This document shows, piece after piece, positions 1 to 9,869 of a stretch of 64,000 nt of DNA. The stretch comes from Chryseobacterium ginsenosidimutans. GTDB taxonomy: Bacteria; Bacteroidota; Bacteroidia; Flavobacteriales; Weeksellaceae. The stretch is taken from assembly GCF_024807225.1 (NCBI RefSeq), contig NZ_JANUCO010000001.1, positions 1,674,001 through 1,738,000 on the forward strand. The letters are read 5' to 3'. Positions within the stretch are counted from its first letter, which is position 1. Every line of letters starts with the position of its first letter. Under the pieces are notes generated by a model, which was given only the letters and a program-made list of their open reading frames with translations, was not told where the DNA came from and made no database searches. The position numbers and the translations under genes are program-made.

Positions 1-587
1 CGATGCAGGATGCGGAGATTTTATTGTTAGGAAATCTTCATCCGGGAGTACAACTTTCAGTTCTTGAAAAAATGAACAACCGTCCGAAATTGGTTATCCT
101 TGATACCATGAATTTCTGGATGGATTCTGCTTTGGATATTTTGATGGATATGATTGCTAAAACAGACGTCATCACAATCAACGACGAAGAAGCAAGACAA
201 CTTTCCGGAGAATATTCTTTGGTAAAGGCAGCTAAGAAAATCCATACAATGGGACCTGACTATGTAATTATCAAAAAAGGAGAGCACGGAGCTTTACTTT
301 TCCATGATAACAAAGTATTTGCGATTCCGGCGTTGCCATTGGAAGATGTTTTCGATCCGACGGGAGCTGGAGATACTTTCGCAGGTGGTTTTGCGGCTTA
401 TTTGGCTAAAAAAGGGAAATTCGATTTTGAGACCATGAAGTCTGCATTAATCGTAGGTTCGGCAATGGCTTCTTTCACGGTTGAGAAATTCGGGACAGAA
501 AGAATTCAGGAAGTAAATGAATCTGATATGTTCGAAAGATTGAGACAATTTAAAGAATTGACGACTTTCGACGTGGAACTACAATAA
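1..587 (+). CDS. PfkB-family sugar kinase, C-terminal part (cut by window edge)
   Basis: This is the C-terminal portion of a ribokinase/PfkB-type carbohydrate kinase. The reading frame is open to base 1, so the start lies outside the window. About 194 residues are visible. The diagnostic C-terminal signature DPTGAGDTFAGGF is at about residue 118 of the fragment. Its GAGD holds the anion hole and the catalytic Asp that deprotonates the sugar hydroxyl. A TINDEEARQLSG stretch matches the family's conserved N-x-x-E region. The substrate cannot be read from this part. Family assignment is firm, the specific sugar is unknown. The gene is followed by about 90 bp and then the SurA-like gene in the same direction. 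Confidence 0.85.
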   Translation, partial: MQDAEILLLGNLHPGVQLSVLEKMNNRPKLVILDTMNFWMDSALDILMDMIAKTDVITINDEEARQLSGEYSLVKAAKKIHTMGPDYVIIKKGEHGALLFHDNKVFAIPALPLEDVFDPTGAGDTFAGGFAAYLAKKGKFDFETMKSALIVGSAMASFTVEKFGTERIQEVNESDMFERLRQFKELTTFDVELQ

Positions 588-645
588 ATACGTCTTTTTA
601 AGAAATATTTATAATAAAAAATTTAGTGTAATTCATTAAGAATTC

Positions 646-653
646 TAAATTTG
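646..653 (+). promoter_or_regulatory. Possible Bacteroidetes -7 box for the SurA-like gene
   Basis: TAAATTTG fits the Bacteroidetes -7 consensus TAnnTTTG and lies 22 bp before the start codon. The upstream element at about 623-626 is TTAG rather than TTTG, so the match is partial. Confidence 0.35.
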
Positions 654-674
654 CAACTTGTTTAAAATAGTAAA

Positions 675-2046
675 ATGATAAATAAACTTAAGATCACTTT
701 TCTTTTTGGAATTTTCATCATGTTGTTCGCAACGAACACGATGAATGCTCAGCTAAAACAGGGAGATTTAGTGGATGGAATTGCTGCTGTAATCGGTGAT
801 GAAATTGTGTTGGAGTCTGACGTGAACGAGCAGATGAATTATGCAAAACAGCAGGGAGCTTCTAACATAGATAAGTGTGAGTTTTTGGAAAACCTTCTGA
901 ATAACAAACTTCTTGTATACGAAGCAAAAAAAGATACTTTAATTGAAAACCGTTCTGCACAGATCAAAGAAGGTGCAAATGCAAAATATCAACAGTTACT
1001 TTCTCAGTTTCCTGACGAAAAATCGATGTTGACAGCTTATAAGTTCAGAAATGGATACGAAATGAAAAATGCCATCGAGAAAATCGATGCAGATCAATAT
1101 TACGGACAGGCTAAATATCAGAGAGTTACAGAGAAAGCAGATGTTACACCAAACGAAGTAACTGATTTCTATACCTTATATAAAGCTCAGTTGCCTGAGA
1201 TTAAAGATGAGGTTTCATTATCTCAGATCATGATGTATCCTAAATTAACGGAAGCTCATAAAGATGATTTGGTTAAGAGGCTTAAAAAAATCAAGAAGGA
1301 TATTGAAGGTGGAGAAACGTTTGACAGTCAGGCAAGAATTTATTCTGAGGATAAAGGAACGGCTTCAAATGGAGGTTTAATGAAGAATATTTCTAAAGGT
1401 CAAATGGTAAAGCCTTTCGAGGCTGCTGCTTTGAACCTTCAGGAAGGAGAAATTTCAGATCCTGTAGAATCAGAATTCGGATATCATATTATTCAACTGG
1501 TTAAAAAATCAGGAAAGATCTATGATGCAAGACATATTCTTTTGATGGCAACACCGTCTGATGAGGAAATTAAAACTGCAAAAGTAAAATTAGACAGTAT
1601 CAGAGGTTTGATCAGTAGCGGAAAGATGACTTTCAAGGACGCAACTTTCAGATATTCTGATGATAAAAAGACAAAATTCAACGCAGGGGTAATTCCTGGT
1701 TCGGATGGTTTCTAATAAAATCGAAAGAGAGACTGTTCCCGGAACAATCAGCTACGAATTGGCAGGTTTGAATAAAGGAGACATCACGACAGCTTTTGAT
1801 GATGTTGATGAGAGAGAAAGAAAAGTTGTAAAAATTATAAAAGTTGAAGACGTAATTCCTGCACACCAAATTACTTTGGAAACAGATTACGACAGAATCA
1901 AGCAAATGGCGCTGAACAAAAAGCGAAATGAAATGGTTGAAAAGTTTGTAAATTCGAAACTTCCGATCATATTTATTTCCATCAACGGTCGTTATGACTC
2001 GTGTAACTTCAAAGGAAGTTGGAAAAAAGATTCAGTTAAAAAATAA
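675..2046 (+). pseudogene. SurA-like periplasmic peptidyl-prolyl isomerase, frameshifted
   Basis: The protein has an N-terminal signal peptide ending near NTMNAQ, a SurA N-terminal chaperone region (DGIAAVIGDEIVLESDV), and two parvulin (PpiC) domains at about residues 170-275 and 280-375. It would help outer-membrane proteins fold in the periplasm. The frame breaks at 1707-1713, where GGTTTCT follows GSDG. Removing one T gives GSDGSNKIERETVPG and a continuous 456-residue protein ending at 2046. The C-terminal part (LPIIFISINGRY...CNFKG) fits this family in Bacteroidetes. The break shares its context with eight other frameshifts in this window, so it may be a sequence error rather than a true pseudogene. 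Confidence 0.85.
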
Positions 2047-2050
2047 TATC

Positions 2051-2080
2051 AAAACCTTCAGAATTTCTGGAGGTTTTTTT
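2051..2080 (+). terminator. Rho-independent terminator after the SurA-like gene
   Basis: AAAACCT...AGGTTTT arms flank a short loop and are followed by a T run, 5 bp after the stop codon. Confidence 0.8.
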
Positions 2081-2127
2081 TATGCCCTACATTTCGCGAA
2101 AGTTCTTATTTTTGATGTAAACGATTA

Positions 2128-2628
2128 ATGATGGATTTTAATTTTTATAAAAGTAAAGTCGAACAGGCACTTCAAAATGTCCCTAAAAAAGAATTCGAAG
2201 ATATTGGACTTACATTATCTGTAGAGGAAGTATTGGAATCCATAGCATTGAAAATTTATAAAGCTGAATGGTCAAATGATTTTCAATCTCCATTAAACTC
2301 AAAAAGCAGAATATTTTTTTCTGTTTGGGTACATGATAAAACAATTCAAGAAAGAAAATTATACTATAATATTCATGCTTTAAAACTTCGTGAACTGAAA
2401 GGTTATAAAATTTCAAGCAGAAATTTCGCCGAAAAATTCAGAACTCAATTTGTCGAACATCAAAAAGACTGGAAAAATGTAAGCGTCAACTTCGGTCCGC
2501 TAACTTTAATGGAAGGCTGGATTGATTTAAACTTAGATACAATTCAAAACGATATATCTGATTTAGCTCATAAATTTTTAAAAATAAGTTCTCTTATTGA
2601 TGATACTTTAAGTGATTTTAAATCTTAA
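2128..2628 (+). CDS. Hypothetical protein, 166 residues
   Basis: I do not recognise this protein. It has no signal peptide or membrane segment, is mixed alpha/beta and rich in charged residues. It starts MMDFNFYKSKVEQAL, and a second ATG one codon later is equally possible. It lies alone between the SurA terminator and the nitronate monooxygenase gene on the same strand. Codon use resembles its neighbours. The product is probably cytoplasmic. No function is proposed. Confidence 0.6.
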   Translation: MMDFNFYKSKVEQALQNVPKKEFEDIGLTLSVEEVLESIALKIYKAEWSNDFQSPLNSKSRIFFSVWVHDKTIQERKLYYNIHALKLRELKGYKISSRNFAEKFRTQFVEHQKDWKNVSVNFGPLTLMEGWIDLNLDTIQNDISDLAHKFLKISSLIDDTLSDFKS

Positions 2629-2701
2629 TAAACCTTTATTTTAAACGATTTTTACCCATTTTTTATTCAATGAAAACAACAGTTTTTAGTATTTTTACAG
2701 C

Positions 2702-3692
2702 ATGAGCAATTTTATAGATTTTAATTCGGCTAAAAAACTTCACGAAATGCAGCAAGGTCAAAATAGAATTACGCAACTATTTAATATACAATATCCTATC
2801 ATTCAGGCGGGAATGATTTGGCATTCCGGATGGAAGTTGGCTTCGGCGGTTTCCAACTGCGGCGGATTGGGATTAATCGGTTCTGCGAGCATGTATCCCG
2901 ATATTTTACGCGAAAACATTCAGAAATGTAAAAAGGCTACCGATAAACCTTTTGGTGTAAATGTCGCCTTGCTTTACCCTAATTTAGAAGAAATTATCAA
3001 TATTATTTTGGAAGAAGGCGTGAAAATTGTTTTTACATCTGCCGGAAGTCCGAAAGCCTACACAGAAACGCTTCAAAAGGAAGGAATAAAAGTGGCTCAC
3101 GTTGTTTCGTCAACAAAATTTGCAATGAAGTGTGAAGATGCAGGAGTTGATGCCATTGTTGCAGAAGGTTTTGAAGCGGGAGGTCACAACGGAAGAGATG
3201 AAACGACAACGTTCTGCCTGATTCCGAATGTGAGAAAACATATCTCAAAACCATTAATCGCAGCGGGTGGAATTGCTTTAGGTTCTCAAATAAAAGCAGC
3301 CATGATTCTCGGAGCAGACGGAGTTCAGATCGGTTTCTCGTTTTGCTGCGACTACAGAAGCAAGTGCGCACAATAATTGGAAAAATAAAATTACAGAGCT
3401 TCAGGAAGGTGATACTCATTTGACATTGAAGGAATTAGCGCCTGTAAGAATGGTTAAAAATAAATTCTTTAACGAGCTTGAAGAAATCTACAATACCGGA
3501 AGAAATAAAGAGTCTCTGATTGCATCTTTAGGTCGCGCAAGAGCAAAAAAAGGAATGTTTGAAGGGGATATGGAAGATGGCGAACTGGAAATCGGACAGG
3601 TTTCAGCGTTAATTGATGATGTTTTGCCAGTGGAAACAGTTTTCCAGAATTTGTTAAAAGAATTTGAAGCCGCAAATAATCCAAATTTATAA
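2702..3692 (+). pseudogene. Nitronate monooxygenase / 2-nitropropane dioxygenase family, frameshifted
   Basis: This is an FMN-dependent TIM-barrel oxidase of the nitronate monooxygenase family. Signatures are IQAGMIW near the N-terminus, GGLGLIGSASM, the FMN-phosphate motif GFEAGGHNG (about residues 158-166), LIAAGGIA and ILGADGVQIG. The frame breaks at 3332-3338 (GGTTTCT). Removing one T turns the sequence into VQIGSRFAATTEASAHNNWK, the expected family continuation, and gives a 329-residue protein ending at 3692. The function would be oxidation of alkyl nitronates, or another flavin-dependent reaction. The downstream hydrolase gene starts 14 bp after the stop, so the two are probably co-transcribed. 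Confidence 0.85.
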
Positions 3693-3706
3693 GTAAGTTT
3701 AAGTTG

Positions 3707-4478
3707 ATGGAAGGTAGGATTATCGATGTACAGAGTAAAAAACTTTATATAGAATCCAACAATTCGTTTGAAAATAAGCCGACAATCGTCTTTTTACATG
3801 ATTCTCTCGGCTGTACTCAACTTTGGAGGGATTTTCCTGCAAAATTGGCTGAAGCGACTGGATGCAACGTTTTAGTGTACGATCGTTTAGGTTATGGAAA
3901 GTCTTTTCCAATGCTTACCCACGAAAGAGAAAATAATTATATGGAATCTGAAGCTGATCTTCTCAATGATTTGCTGAATGAATTGAATATAAAAGACGCC
4001 ATTCTCTTCGGTCACAGCGACGGAGGAACAATTGCGCTAATTACAGCCTCAAAATACCCTGGAAAAGTAAAAGCAACCATTTGTGAAGCCGGACATATTT
4101 TCGTGGAAGACGTAACGGTAAAGGGTGTTAAAGATGCATTTGAAGCTTACAAGACAACCGATCTTCCCGAACGTTTGCAAAAATATCACGGTGATAAAGT
4201 CGAAATGATGGTAAAAGCATGGACGGAAATCTGGCTCAGCGACCGTTTCAGAAGCTGGAATATCGAATATGTATTAAAGAATATCACAAGTCCGTTATTG
4301 TTTATTCAGGGAGAATCCGATGATTACGGAACGTTGGATCAGCTTGAAAAAACAATTTCGCAGGTAGGCGGAATTGTAGAAAAATTCATCATTCCAAATG
4401 TTGGACATACACCACACAAAGAAGTTTCCGGTGGTTGTTTTAGAAAAATCTATTGAATTTATAAAGAGCCAACTGTAA
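3707..4478 (+). pseudogene. Alpha/beta hydrolase, frameshifted near the C-terminus
   Basis: This is an alpha/beta-hydrolase fold protein. Visible are the oxyanion HDSLG segment, the nucleophile elbow GHSDGG (Ser at about residue 104) and the late catalytic His in VGHTPHKE. The frame ends early after HTPHKE because of AGTTTCC at 4423-4429. Removing one T reads HKEVPVVVLEKSIEFIKSQL and stops at 4478, giving 256 residues. I chose ATG 3707 over the TTG three bases earlier. The catalytic triad precedes the break, so even the truncated product might fold. The substrate is unknown. Confidence 0.8.
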
Positions 4479-4628
4479 TTTATCAATATTTAAAATTCCC
4501 TTTTTTTGGAGGAGTGATGAAGGAACTTGGTCAAATAAATGACAAAACTCAAAAATATCAATAGGAGCGGACTTTAGTTCGCTTTCATTTTTACACAAAG
4601 ATCGGCATTAGCCAAAACATAAATCAAT

Positions 4629-5248
4629 CTACAAACGATCAATTTCAAACCGAATATTTTCTCTCGCCCGTACTTCATATTTTTCCCGAAAATCCTCCGT
4701 TTTAAAAATATTTTCAAGAGCTAAAAAATGTTTCAGTACATTCTTTCTTCCAGGTTTATAAAGCAAATCCGGATAAATAGAATACTCTTTTCTGATCTTT
4801 TTAGTATAATCAATATAAGTTTCTAAATCTTTTCCAAGAATAGAAAGATCAGCATCCAAAAGATAATTGGTGTCACGATCTATAGATTGTTGATGCGCTT
4901 TTGTGGCGATAATTTGCTCAGAAATTTTTTCAATACAATCCGAATTCAAATTTAATTTTTGCAGTTTTAATTTAGCAAACTCGGCGCTTTTTTCTTCATT
5001 AATCCTTGAAGACGCATCATAAATCACATCATGATAAAAAACGGAAAAAGAAATATGAGTGAAATTTGAGATTTTATCTTTTACCGAATCGATCTCAGAA
5101 AACATATTTTCAAGATGTTCCAAATCATGATAATGTCTTTTTTTTTAGAATACTTTTTCTCAATTTCAGACCATAAATTGTCAATAAGATTTTGATCCTG
5201 AGAATGTTGGAAACAAATGTGTTGAAATCTTTCTTTTAAATCCATCAT
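4629..5248 (-). pseudogene. Predicted metal-dependent HD-superfamily phosphohydrolase, frameshifted at a homopolymer
   Basis: The protein matches the COG4339 type of HD hydrolase: RHYHDLEHLENM, then FYHDVIYD with the metal-binding His-Asp pair, then EEKSAEFA. The N-terminus (MMDLKERFQHICFQ...EIEKKYS) starts at 5248 but is out of frame with the HD part. The junction is a run of nine A on the coding strand (5138-5146). Ten A would give YSKKKRHYHDLEHLEN and a 206-residue protein. Homopolymer length error, phase variation or true decay are all possible. The context differs from the RGTTTCY breaks elsewhere. Function is inferred from the family only. Confidence 0.7.
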
Positions 5249-5261
5249 GTACGTATTTAAA

Positions 5262-5288
5262 TAAAAAAAGGAACTTAAAAAGTTCCTT
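5262..5288 (-). terminator. Terminator overlapping the end of the rhodanese gene
   Basis: AAGGAACT and AGTTCCTT arms overlap the rhodanese stop codon and are followed on the minus strand by a T run. Confidence 0.65.
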
Positions 5289-5574
5289 GATTTGCTTCCA
5301 GATTTGCCTTCAATTCAGCCCAGCCTCCGCCGTTGTAGCCGTCTTGTAAACCCTGTGAATTAAGATATTCTAATGCCTTTCCGCTTCTGTTTCCACTTCT
5401 GCAGAATATGATCACTGGTTTTTCGATAGACAGAATTTCATCTTGTCTTTCCTCTACTTCACCAAGAGGGATATTTTTAGCACCTTCGATATTTCCGTCC
5501 ATTTCAAGCTCCATTGGCTCACGAACGTCAATGAGTTCATAATTTCCTGATTTTATAACTTCTGATAAAGACAT
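5275..5574 (-). CDS. Rhodanese-like domain protein
   Basis: This is a single rhodanese domain of 99 residues. The active-site loop CRSGNRS is at about residues 60-66 and carries the persulfide-forming Cys. LIDVREPMELE is the N-terminal rhodanese signature. There is no signal peptide, so it acts in the cytoplasm, probably in sulfur transfer. Members this small often act as sulfur carriers, but no partner gene is adjacent. It stands alone between the HD hydrolase gene (same strand) and the barrel protein. Confidence 0.85.
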   Translation of the reverse strand: MSLSEVIKSGNYELIDVREPMELEMDGNIEGAKNIPLGEVEERQDEILSIEKPVIIFCRSGNRSGKALEYLNSQGLQDGYNGGGWAELKANLEANQGTF

Positions 5575-5664
5575 AACTATTTTGGTTTTTAATATTAAAA
5601 AGTTAAACGAAAATACGCAAAATTTTAATGATAATTTATGCTTTCAATAAGGTTTTTTTGGCGA

Positions 5665-6882
5665 TTAAAACAAAGTATAACCTAAGATCAGAGACATGGT
5701 TTGATATTTTGAAGTCCAGTTATTATAATTCTGTAAAATATTTCTGTTTGTCGAGGCACGGAATTCAGCCGAAAATTTATCATTATATTTATATCCGATA
5801 CCGAATACCAAATTGTTTCCGGAGTTGATATTTAACGTCTGATAATCATACTGTATCTTAGAATTTATTTGAAAATCAAAAACATACGCGGCATTAATGA
5901 ATACCTTTGATTTGTCATTTAAGAAAAAGTAATGTCTGATTCCAAACGGAACTTCAATCGATTTATAATCTGTACTTCTTGTAGATTTTGCTTCAAAAAA
6001 CTGTCCGGGATAGACGATAGATTCTGTTTCAGATTTGTAATATTGATAAGTTGGTTCCGCAAAAATAGCCCACTTATTTTTATTGAATGGTAAAATGAAT
6101 TCCGCTTCCAGTCCGATTCTGAAAGAAACTTCTCTGTCAAACTTCGTGACTTCGTCTGCATAATAATACGATGAACTGATCGTTTTAAGGTTGGAAAAAT
6201 TAATTCCCGGTCTTATATTTAGGTTAAAAAGATCTTTTTTCTCCGTTACCTGATTATAATTTACGGTATTAGTTCCATTAGAACACGCATTATAGCTCAT
6301 AAAGACCTTTGTCAAATCATTTGGCTGATATTTTAATTTTTGAATTTGTTTGCCATCAATTCCACAGTTCAGGTTCTCTGTAAGCTGGTTTTTATAATCT
6401 TCATTGTAAGTAATCTGTGAATTTGTAAGGTAATACGATTTGTAAACAAGCTGTTTTACATTAGAATCATCCACACTAAAGAACAGTTTCTGGATGTCAT
6501 TATTTTCATAAAAGAAAAGATCAGCTTTTCCTTCTACCAAGTATTTCAGAAAAACGGTTGCTTCTTTAAATTCAGGCTTTCTTTCTTGTGATATTTTATC
6601 CAGAATTTCAGAAGAATAATCGATTAATACTGTTTTTCTAATGTATTTTGATTCCTGATCGACTCCAAATTCCTGAATGTTTTTAATATTTTCTTTTTTG
6701 ATATCTGAAGAGCTTTCGGTTTTATATTCAAATTCTGTAGGATTATTTTTCCAGTCAAGATTTTTAATTAAAACATCACTTCTTTGTCCGGAATTGTCGA
6801 TGAAATAACCTTTTTCAAACTTGATTTGAGCATTAAAAAGACAAACGGAAACGAGTCCTGCAAACAGGCTGATTTTTTTCAT
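5665..6882 (-). CDS. Secreted outer-membrane beta-barrel protein (PorT-like)
   Basis: The protein of 405 residues has a cleavable signal peptide (MKKISLFAGLVSVCLFNAQ). The N-terminal half is soluble and rich in Lys/Asp, with a single Cys pair candidate (LNCG, NACS). The C-terminal half, from about residue 215, alternates aromatic and polar residues as in the PF13568-type outer-membrane barrel: FGIRHYFFLNDKSKVFINAAYVFDF, FGIGYKYNDKFSAEFRAS, and a terminal SLILGYTLF ending in Phe. Similar two-part proteins are common in Flavobacteriia and have no known function. It is monocistronic and divergent from queG. Confidence 0.65.
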   Translation of the reverse strand: MKKISLFAGLVSVCLFNAQIKFEKGYFIDNSGQRSDVLIKNLDWKNNPTEFEYKTESSSDIKKENIKNIQEFGVDQESKYIRKTVLIDYSSEILDKISQERKPEFKEATVFLKYLVEGKADLFFYENNDIQKLFFSVDDSNVKQLVYKSYYLTNSQITYNEDYKNQLTENLNCGIDGKQIQKLKYQPNDLTKVFMSYNACSNGTNTVNYNQVTEKKDLFNLNIRPGINFSNLKTISSSYYYADEVTKFDREVSFRIGLEAEFILPFNKNKWAIFAEPTYQYYKSETESIVYPGQFFEAKSTRSTDYKSIEVPFGIRHYFFLNDKSKVFINAAYVFDFQINSKIQYDYQTLNINSGNNLVFGIGYKYNDKFSAEFRASTNRNILQNYNNWTSKYQTMSLILGYTLF

Positions 6883-6981
6883 GGGATAATTTAAAGTTTT
6901 ATAAGAATTCAGACCTTTTTAAATGATGGTCTTAAAGGGCAGCAAAATTATAAAATAATCTTAATTTTGCAAGGGTAAATC

Positions 6982-7911
6982 ATGAATTCAAGTGCCGAAA
7001 AATATTCTCAGTTAATAAAATCCAAAGCAAAAAGTTTCGGATTCCAAAACTGTGGCATTTCGAAAGCAGATTTTTTGGAAGAAGAGGCAAAACCTTTGGA
7101 AGCTTGGCTGAAGAATAATTTCCATGGCGAAATGAAATACATGGAAAATTATTTTGATAAAAGACTCGATCCGAGATTATTGGTTGAAGGCTCAAAATCA
7201 GTGATTTCCCTTTCTTATAATTATTTTCCGGAAGAAAAAATTTCAACGTTAGAGAATTTTAAGATTTCAAAATATGCCTATGCCGAAGATTATCATGAAG
7301 TAATAAAAGATATTCTCCGTGACATGGTTGCCGAATTACAGGAAGAAATCGGTGAATTTGGATTTCGTGTTTTTGTAGATTCTGCACCGGTTTTAGAAAG
7401 AAGCTGGGCAAGAAAATCAGGAATTGGATGGGTCGGAAAAAATGCCAATTTAATTACAAAGCAAAACGGGTCGTTCTATTTTTTAGCAGAAATTATCTGT
7501 GATTTAGAACTCATTCCGGATCATGAAACGACGGATCATTGCGGAACTTGCAGAAAATGTATCGACGCTTGTCCGACTGAGGCGATTGTTTCAGAAAAAT
7601 TAATCGACGGAAGCAAATGTATTTCCTACGCAACCATTGAATTAAAAGACGAAATTCCCGATTATTTTAAAGATAAAATGGATGATTGGATGTTCGGTTG
7701 CGACGTTTGTCAGGATGTTTGTCCGTGGAACAGATTTTCTGCACCCAATCTTCAAAGTAAATTCAGACCCAATGAAGCATTGAAAAACTTCAAAAAAGGA
7801 GAGTGGAAAGAGCTTACGCAAGAATTATTCTCAGAAATTTTCAGAAAATCTCCTGTAAAACGAACCAAATTCGCAGGATTACAGCGAAATATCAAGTTTT
7901 TAGAAGATTAA
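6982..7911 (+). CDS. queG: Epoxyqueuosine reductase QueG
   Basis: QueG reduces epoxyqueuosine to queuosine in tRNA and uses cobalamin and two 4Fe-4S clusters. The 309-residue length is normal. Cluster motifs CGTCRKCIDACP (about residue 187) and CDVCQDVCPWN (about residue 248) are complete, with Cys214 in SKCISYA between them. VDSAPVLERSWARKSGIGWVGKN is the strongly conserved active-site stretch. A TAATTTTG -7 box lies at 6962-6969, 13 bp before the start. The gene is convergent with the WG-repeat gene and their stop codons overlap. Confidence 0.95.
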   Translation: MNSSAEKYSQLIKSKAKSFGFQNCGISKADFLEEEAKPLEAWLKNNFHGEMKYMENYFDKRLDPRLLVEGSKSVISLSYNYFPEEKISTLENFKISKYAYAEDYHEVIKDILRDMVAELQEEIGEFGFRVFVDSAPVLERSWARKSGIGWVGKNANLITKQNGSFYFLAEIICDLELIPDHETTDHCGTCRKCIDACPTEAIVSEKLIDGSKCISYATIELKDEIPDYFKDKMDDWMFGCDVCQDVCPWNRFSAPNLQSKFRPNEALKNFKKGEWKELTQELFSEIFRKSPVKRTKFAGLQRNIKFLED

Positions 7912-8813
7912 TAATCCGATAATTTCAACCATTCCTCAAACGGAATTAAAATATTTTGATAATGGTCTTTGATGTTTTCTAAATGATTGACAAAGAGATT
8001 TCCTTTTTTATCTGCATAAAAATTAAAACCTTCCGCATTATCATTGTCGGTCGAAAAATCTGCATCTTTCTGAAAACGATACATTTTGATAAAATAATAT
8101 GGATTATCCGAATCTGGTCTTCTGATAATTTCAAAAGTAAGCGGTAAACCTTCAGAGAGATTTATTTTGTTGATTTTTGCAGTGTTTTTTTCTAATTTTT
8201 TCAGAATATTTTTCTCAAAATCGGTGTAAGAAAATTGATAAGGAACAAATTTTCCATTTTCTTCTTGGGTATCTTTTCTGTGAATTCTTTTATGATTGAG
8301 TTTGATTTCTTTGCCGTTTCGATCGAGATATCCGTAGTTTTTAATATTTACTAAAGGTGGATGTTCAGGATCTTTTTCTCTGTCGAAGTAACAACCTTGA
8401 CAATAATATGTGAAACCAAAATTGAAAGCAGATAAGTAATCATATTTTGCAGGAATTAAAATTTTCCCGGACAGATCTGCAATCCCTACTTTTCCTTCTT
8501 TATCAGTAAATCGTATCGAATATTCGTTAGGATAATCAGGTCCATTATCATAAAAATAAGGAGTAAAAAGAAATTTACCTTCCCGGTTTACATAATGAGG
8601 TGGCTCATTTCTTTCACTGATATAAATGATTCCATCGGTAATTTCTTCATTATTAGTATAAGAATAATAAGATGAAAAAGGTTTTATAAGGATGTTTCCA
8701 TTTTCATCGACAATACTGATAATGGTATCTTTTTCGACTTTAAAAAAGAGTTTTTTGGCTTGACCGGACAAAAAAGTGGAGACAAAAACGAAAAATAGAA
8801 TGAATTTTTTCAA
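7908..8813 (-). CDS. Secreted WG-repeat-like protein
   Basis: The protein of 301 residues starts with a signal peptide (MKKFILFFVFVSTFLSGQ). It contains degenerate WG (KWG) repeats: VDENGNILIKPF, DKEGKVGIADLSGKILIPAKYDYLSAF and YGYLDRNGKEI. WG repeats in Bacteroidetes occur in periplasmic or surface proteins with likely binding roles. The C-terminal third (from about residue 200) is not repeat-like and I do not recognise it. It converges on queG with a 4-bp overlap. No function is proposed beyond an exported repeat protein. Confidence 0.65.
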   Translation of the reverse strand: MKKFILFFVFVSTFLSGQAKKLFFKVEKDTIISIVDENGNILIKPFSSYYSYTNNEEITDGIIYISERNEPPHYVNREGKFLFTPYFYDNGPDYPNEYSIRFTDKEGKVGIADLSGKILIPAKYDYLSAFNFGFTYYCQGCYFDREKDPEHPPLVNIKNYGYLDRNGKEIKLNHKRIHRKDTQEENGKFVPYQFSYTDFEKNILKKLEKNTAKINKINLSEGLPLTFEIIRRPDSDNPYYFIKMYRFQKDADFSTDNDNAEGFNFYADKKGNLFVNHLENIKDHYQNILIPFEEWLKLSDY

Positions 8814-9186
8814 AATAGAGTTGAAATTTTTGGTGATAAATCCTCGTTTGGAATTTTAGGTGTTCCAAAGTAAAGCGGATAAACGACCATTCTTTAAATT
8901 TTTAATTTTAAAGAGGTGAAGATTTATTGAAGTAAAATCGTTAAAAAGCCCTTTCTAAAAGAAAAATTGACTTTAAGGAGAGAAAACTCACCAAAAAATC
9001 AACGTTTTTTTTGTACTCTTTTGGGAGCTATTTTTACTCTTACTTTAAATCTTTTGTTGGATTTAGCGTTTTTGTGCATATTTATGATTATTTCGTACTT
9101 AAATTTAGCGAAAATTCCGATTAAAACAAATACTTTTACGAAAAATTGTAAATTAAATTTTCTTAACCCTAATTAAAAACATATCT
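8814..9186 (+). other. Intergenic stretch, no supported gene
   Basis: This AT-rich gap of 373 bp separates divergent genes. A possible 69-codon frame at 8967-9176 has one hydrophobic segment but lacks a ribosome binding site and recognisable similarity; I do not call it. I see no hairpin or repeat here. Confidence 0.4.
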
Positions 9187-9864
9187 GTGAAAAAAATGCT
9201 GTTTCTCATTCTCAAAACTATAGGAATCATTGTAGGAATCGTTGTTTTATACGTGGCGATGGGTTATTTACTACCTTTTATCGAAGTTTCTGCTAAAGAT
9301 GACGGACAAAAGAAGGAAATTCCAATTTATATTTACACCAACGGCGTTCATACCGATATTGTAATGCCTGTGAAAAATGATCTTCAGGATTGGGGAACCA
9401 AAATTCCTTTTAATAATACAAAATCTAAAAAGACAGATTACAATTATGTAGGAGTCGGTTGGGGCGATAAAGGTTTTTATCTGGACACGCCAACTTGGGC
9501 AGATCTGAAATTCTCAACGGCCTTTAAAGCTGCTTTCTGGCTGAGCGAATCTGCGATGCATTGTTCTTATTACAGAGAAATGAAAGAAGGAGACGACTGT
9601 AAAATGATTATGATCAGCAAAAATCAATACAAAAAATTGGTTGAATTTGTAGATCAAAAATTTGATAAAAGTGAAAACGGAAATTATATTTTTATTCCTA
9701 CCAATGCGGTTTACAGCGATAATGACGCTTTTTACGATGCAAAAGGAAAATACAGCTTCCTCGATACCTGCAACACTTGGGCGAACGATGCTTTAAAATC
9801 TGCCGGACAAAAAGCGGCACTTTGGACACCTTCTGATTACGGGATTTTCCTGCATTATAAATAG
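9187..9864 (+). CDS. TIGR02117 / DUF2459 family membrane-anchored protein
   Basis: This protein of 225 residues has one N-terminal transmembrane segment (LILKTIGIIVGIVVLYVAMGYLL). The family signature follows: YTNGVHTDIVMP, VGVGWGDKGFYLDTP, LDTCNTWANDALKSAG and WTPSDYGIF. The family was named for occurring near urease genes, but no urease genes are here. His, Cys and Asn are positioned as in an NlpC/P60-like fold, but activity is unproven. Start is GTG 9187 or ATG 9196. The L,D-transpeptidase gene follows after 5 bp, so a shared envelope role is an inference. Confidence 0.8.
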   Translation: MKKMLFLILKTIGIIVGIVVLYVAMGYLLPFIEVSAKDDGQKKEIPIYIYTNGVHTDIVMPVKNDLQDWGTKIPFNNTKSKKTDYNYVGVGWGDKGFYLDTPTWADLKFSTAFKAAFWLSESAMHCSYYREMKEGDDCKMIMISKNQYKKLVEFVDQKFDKSENGNYIFIPTNAVYSDNDAFYDAKGKYSFLDTCNTWANDALKSAGQKAALWTPSDYGIFLHYK

Positions 9865-9869
9865 TTTAA

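Noticed and set aside
1707..1713. Programmed ribosomal frameshifting in the SurA-like gene
   Set aside because: The same change occurs in nine unrelated genes, with no slippery heptamer or pseudoknot; a shared sequence-level cause is simpler.
8967..9176. 69-codon frame with a hydrophobic segment
   Set aside because: It has no recognisable similarity or ribosome binding site and starts within a low-complexity AT-rich gap; the composition fits chance.
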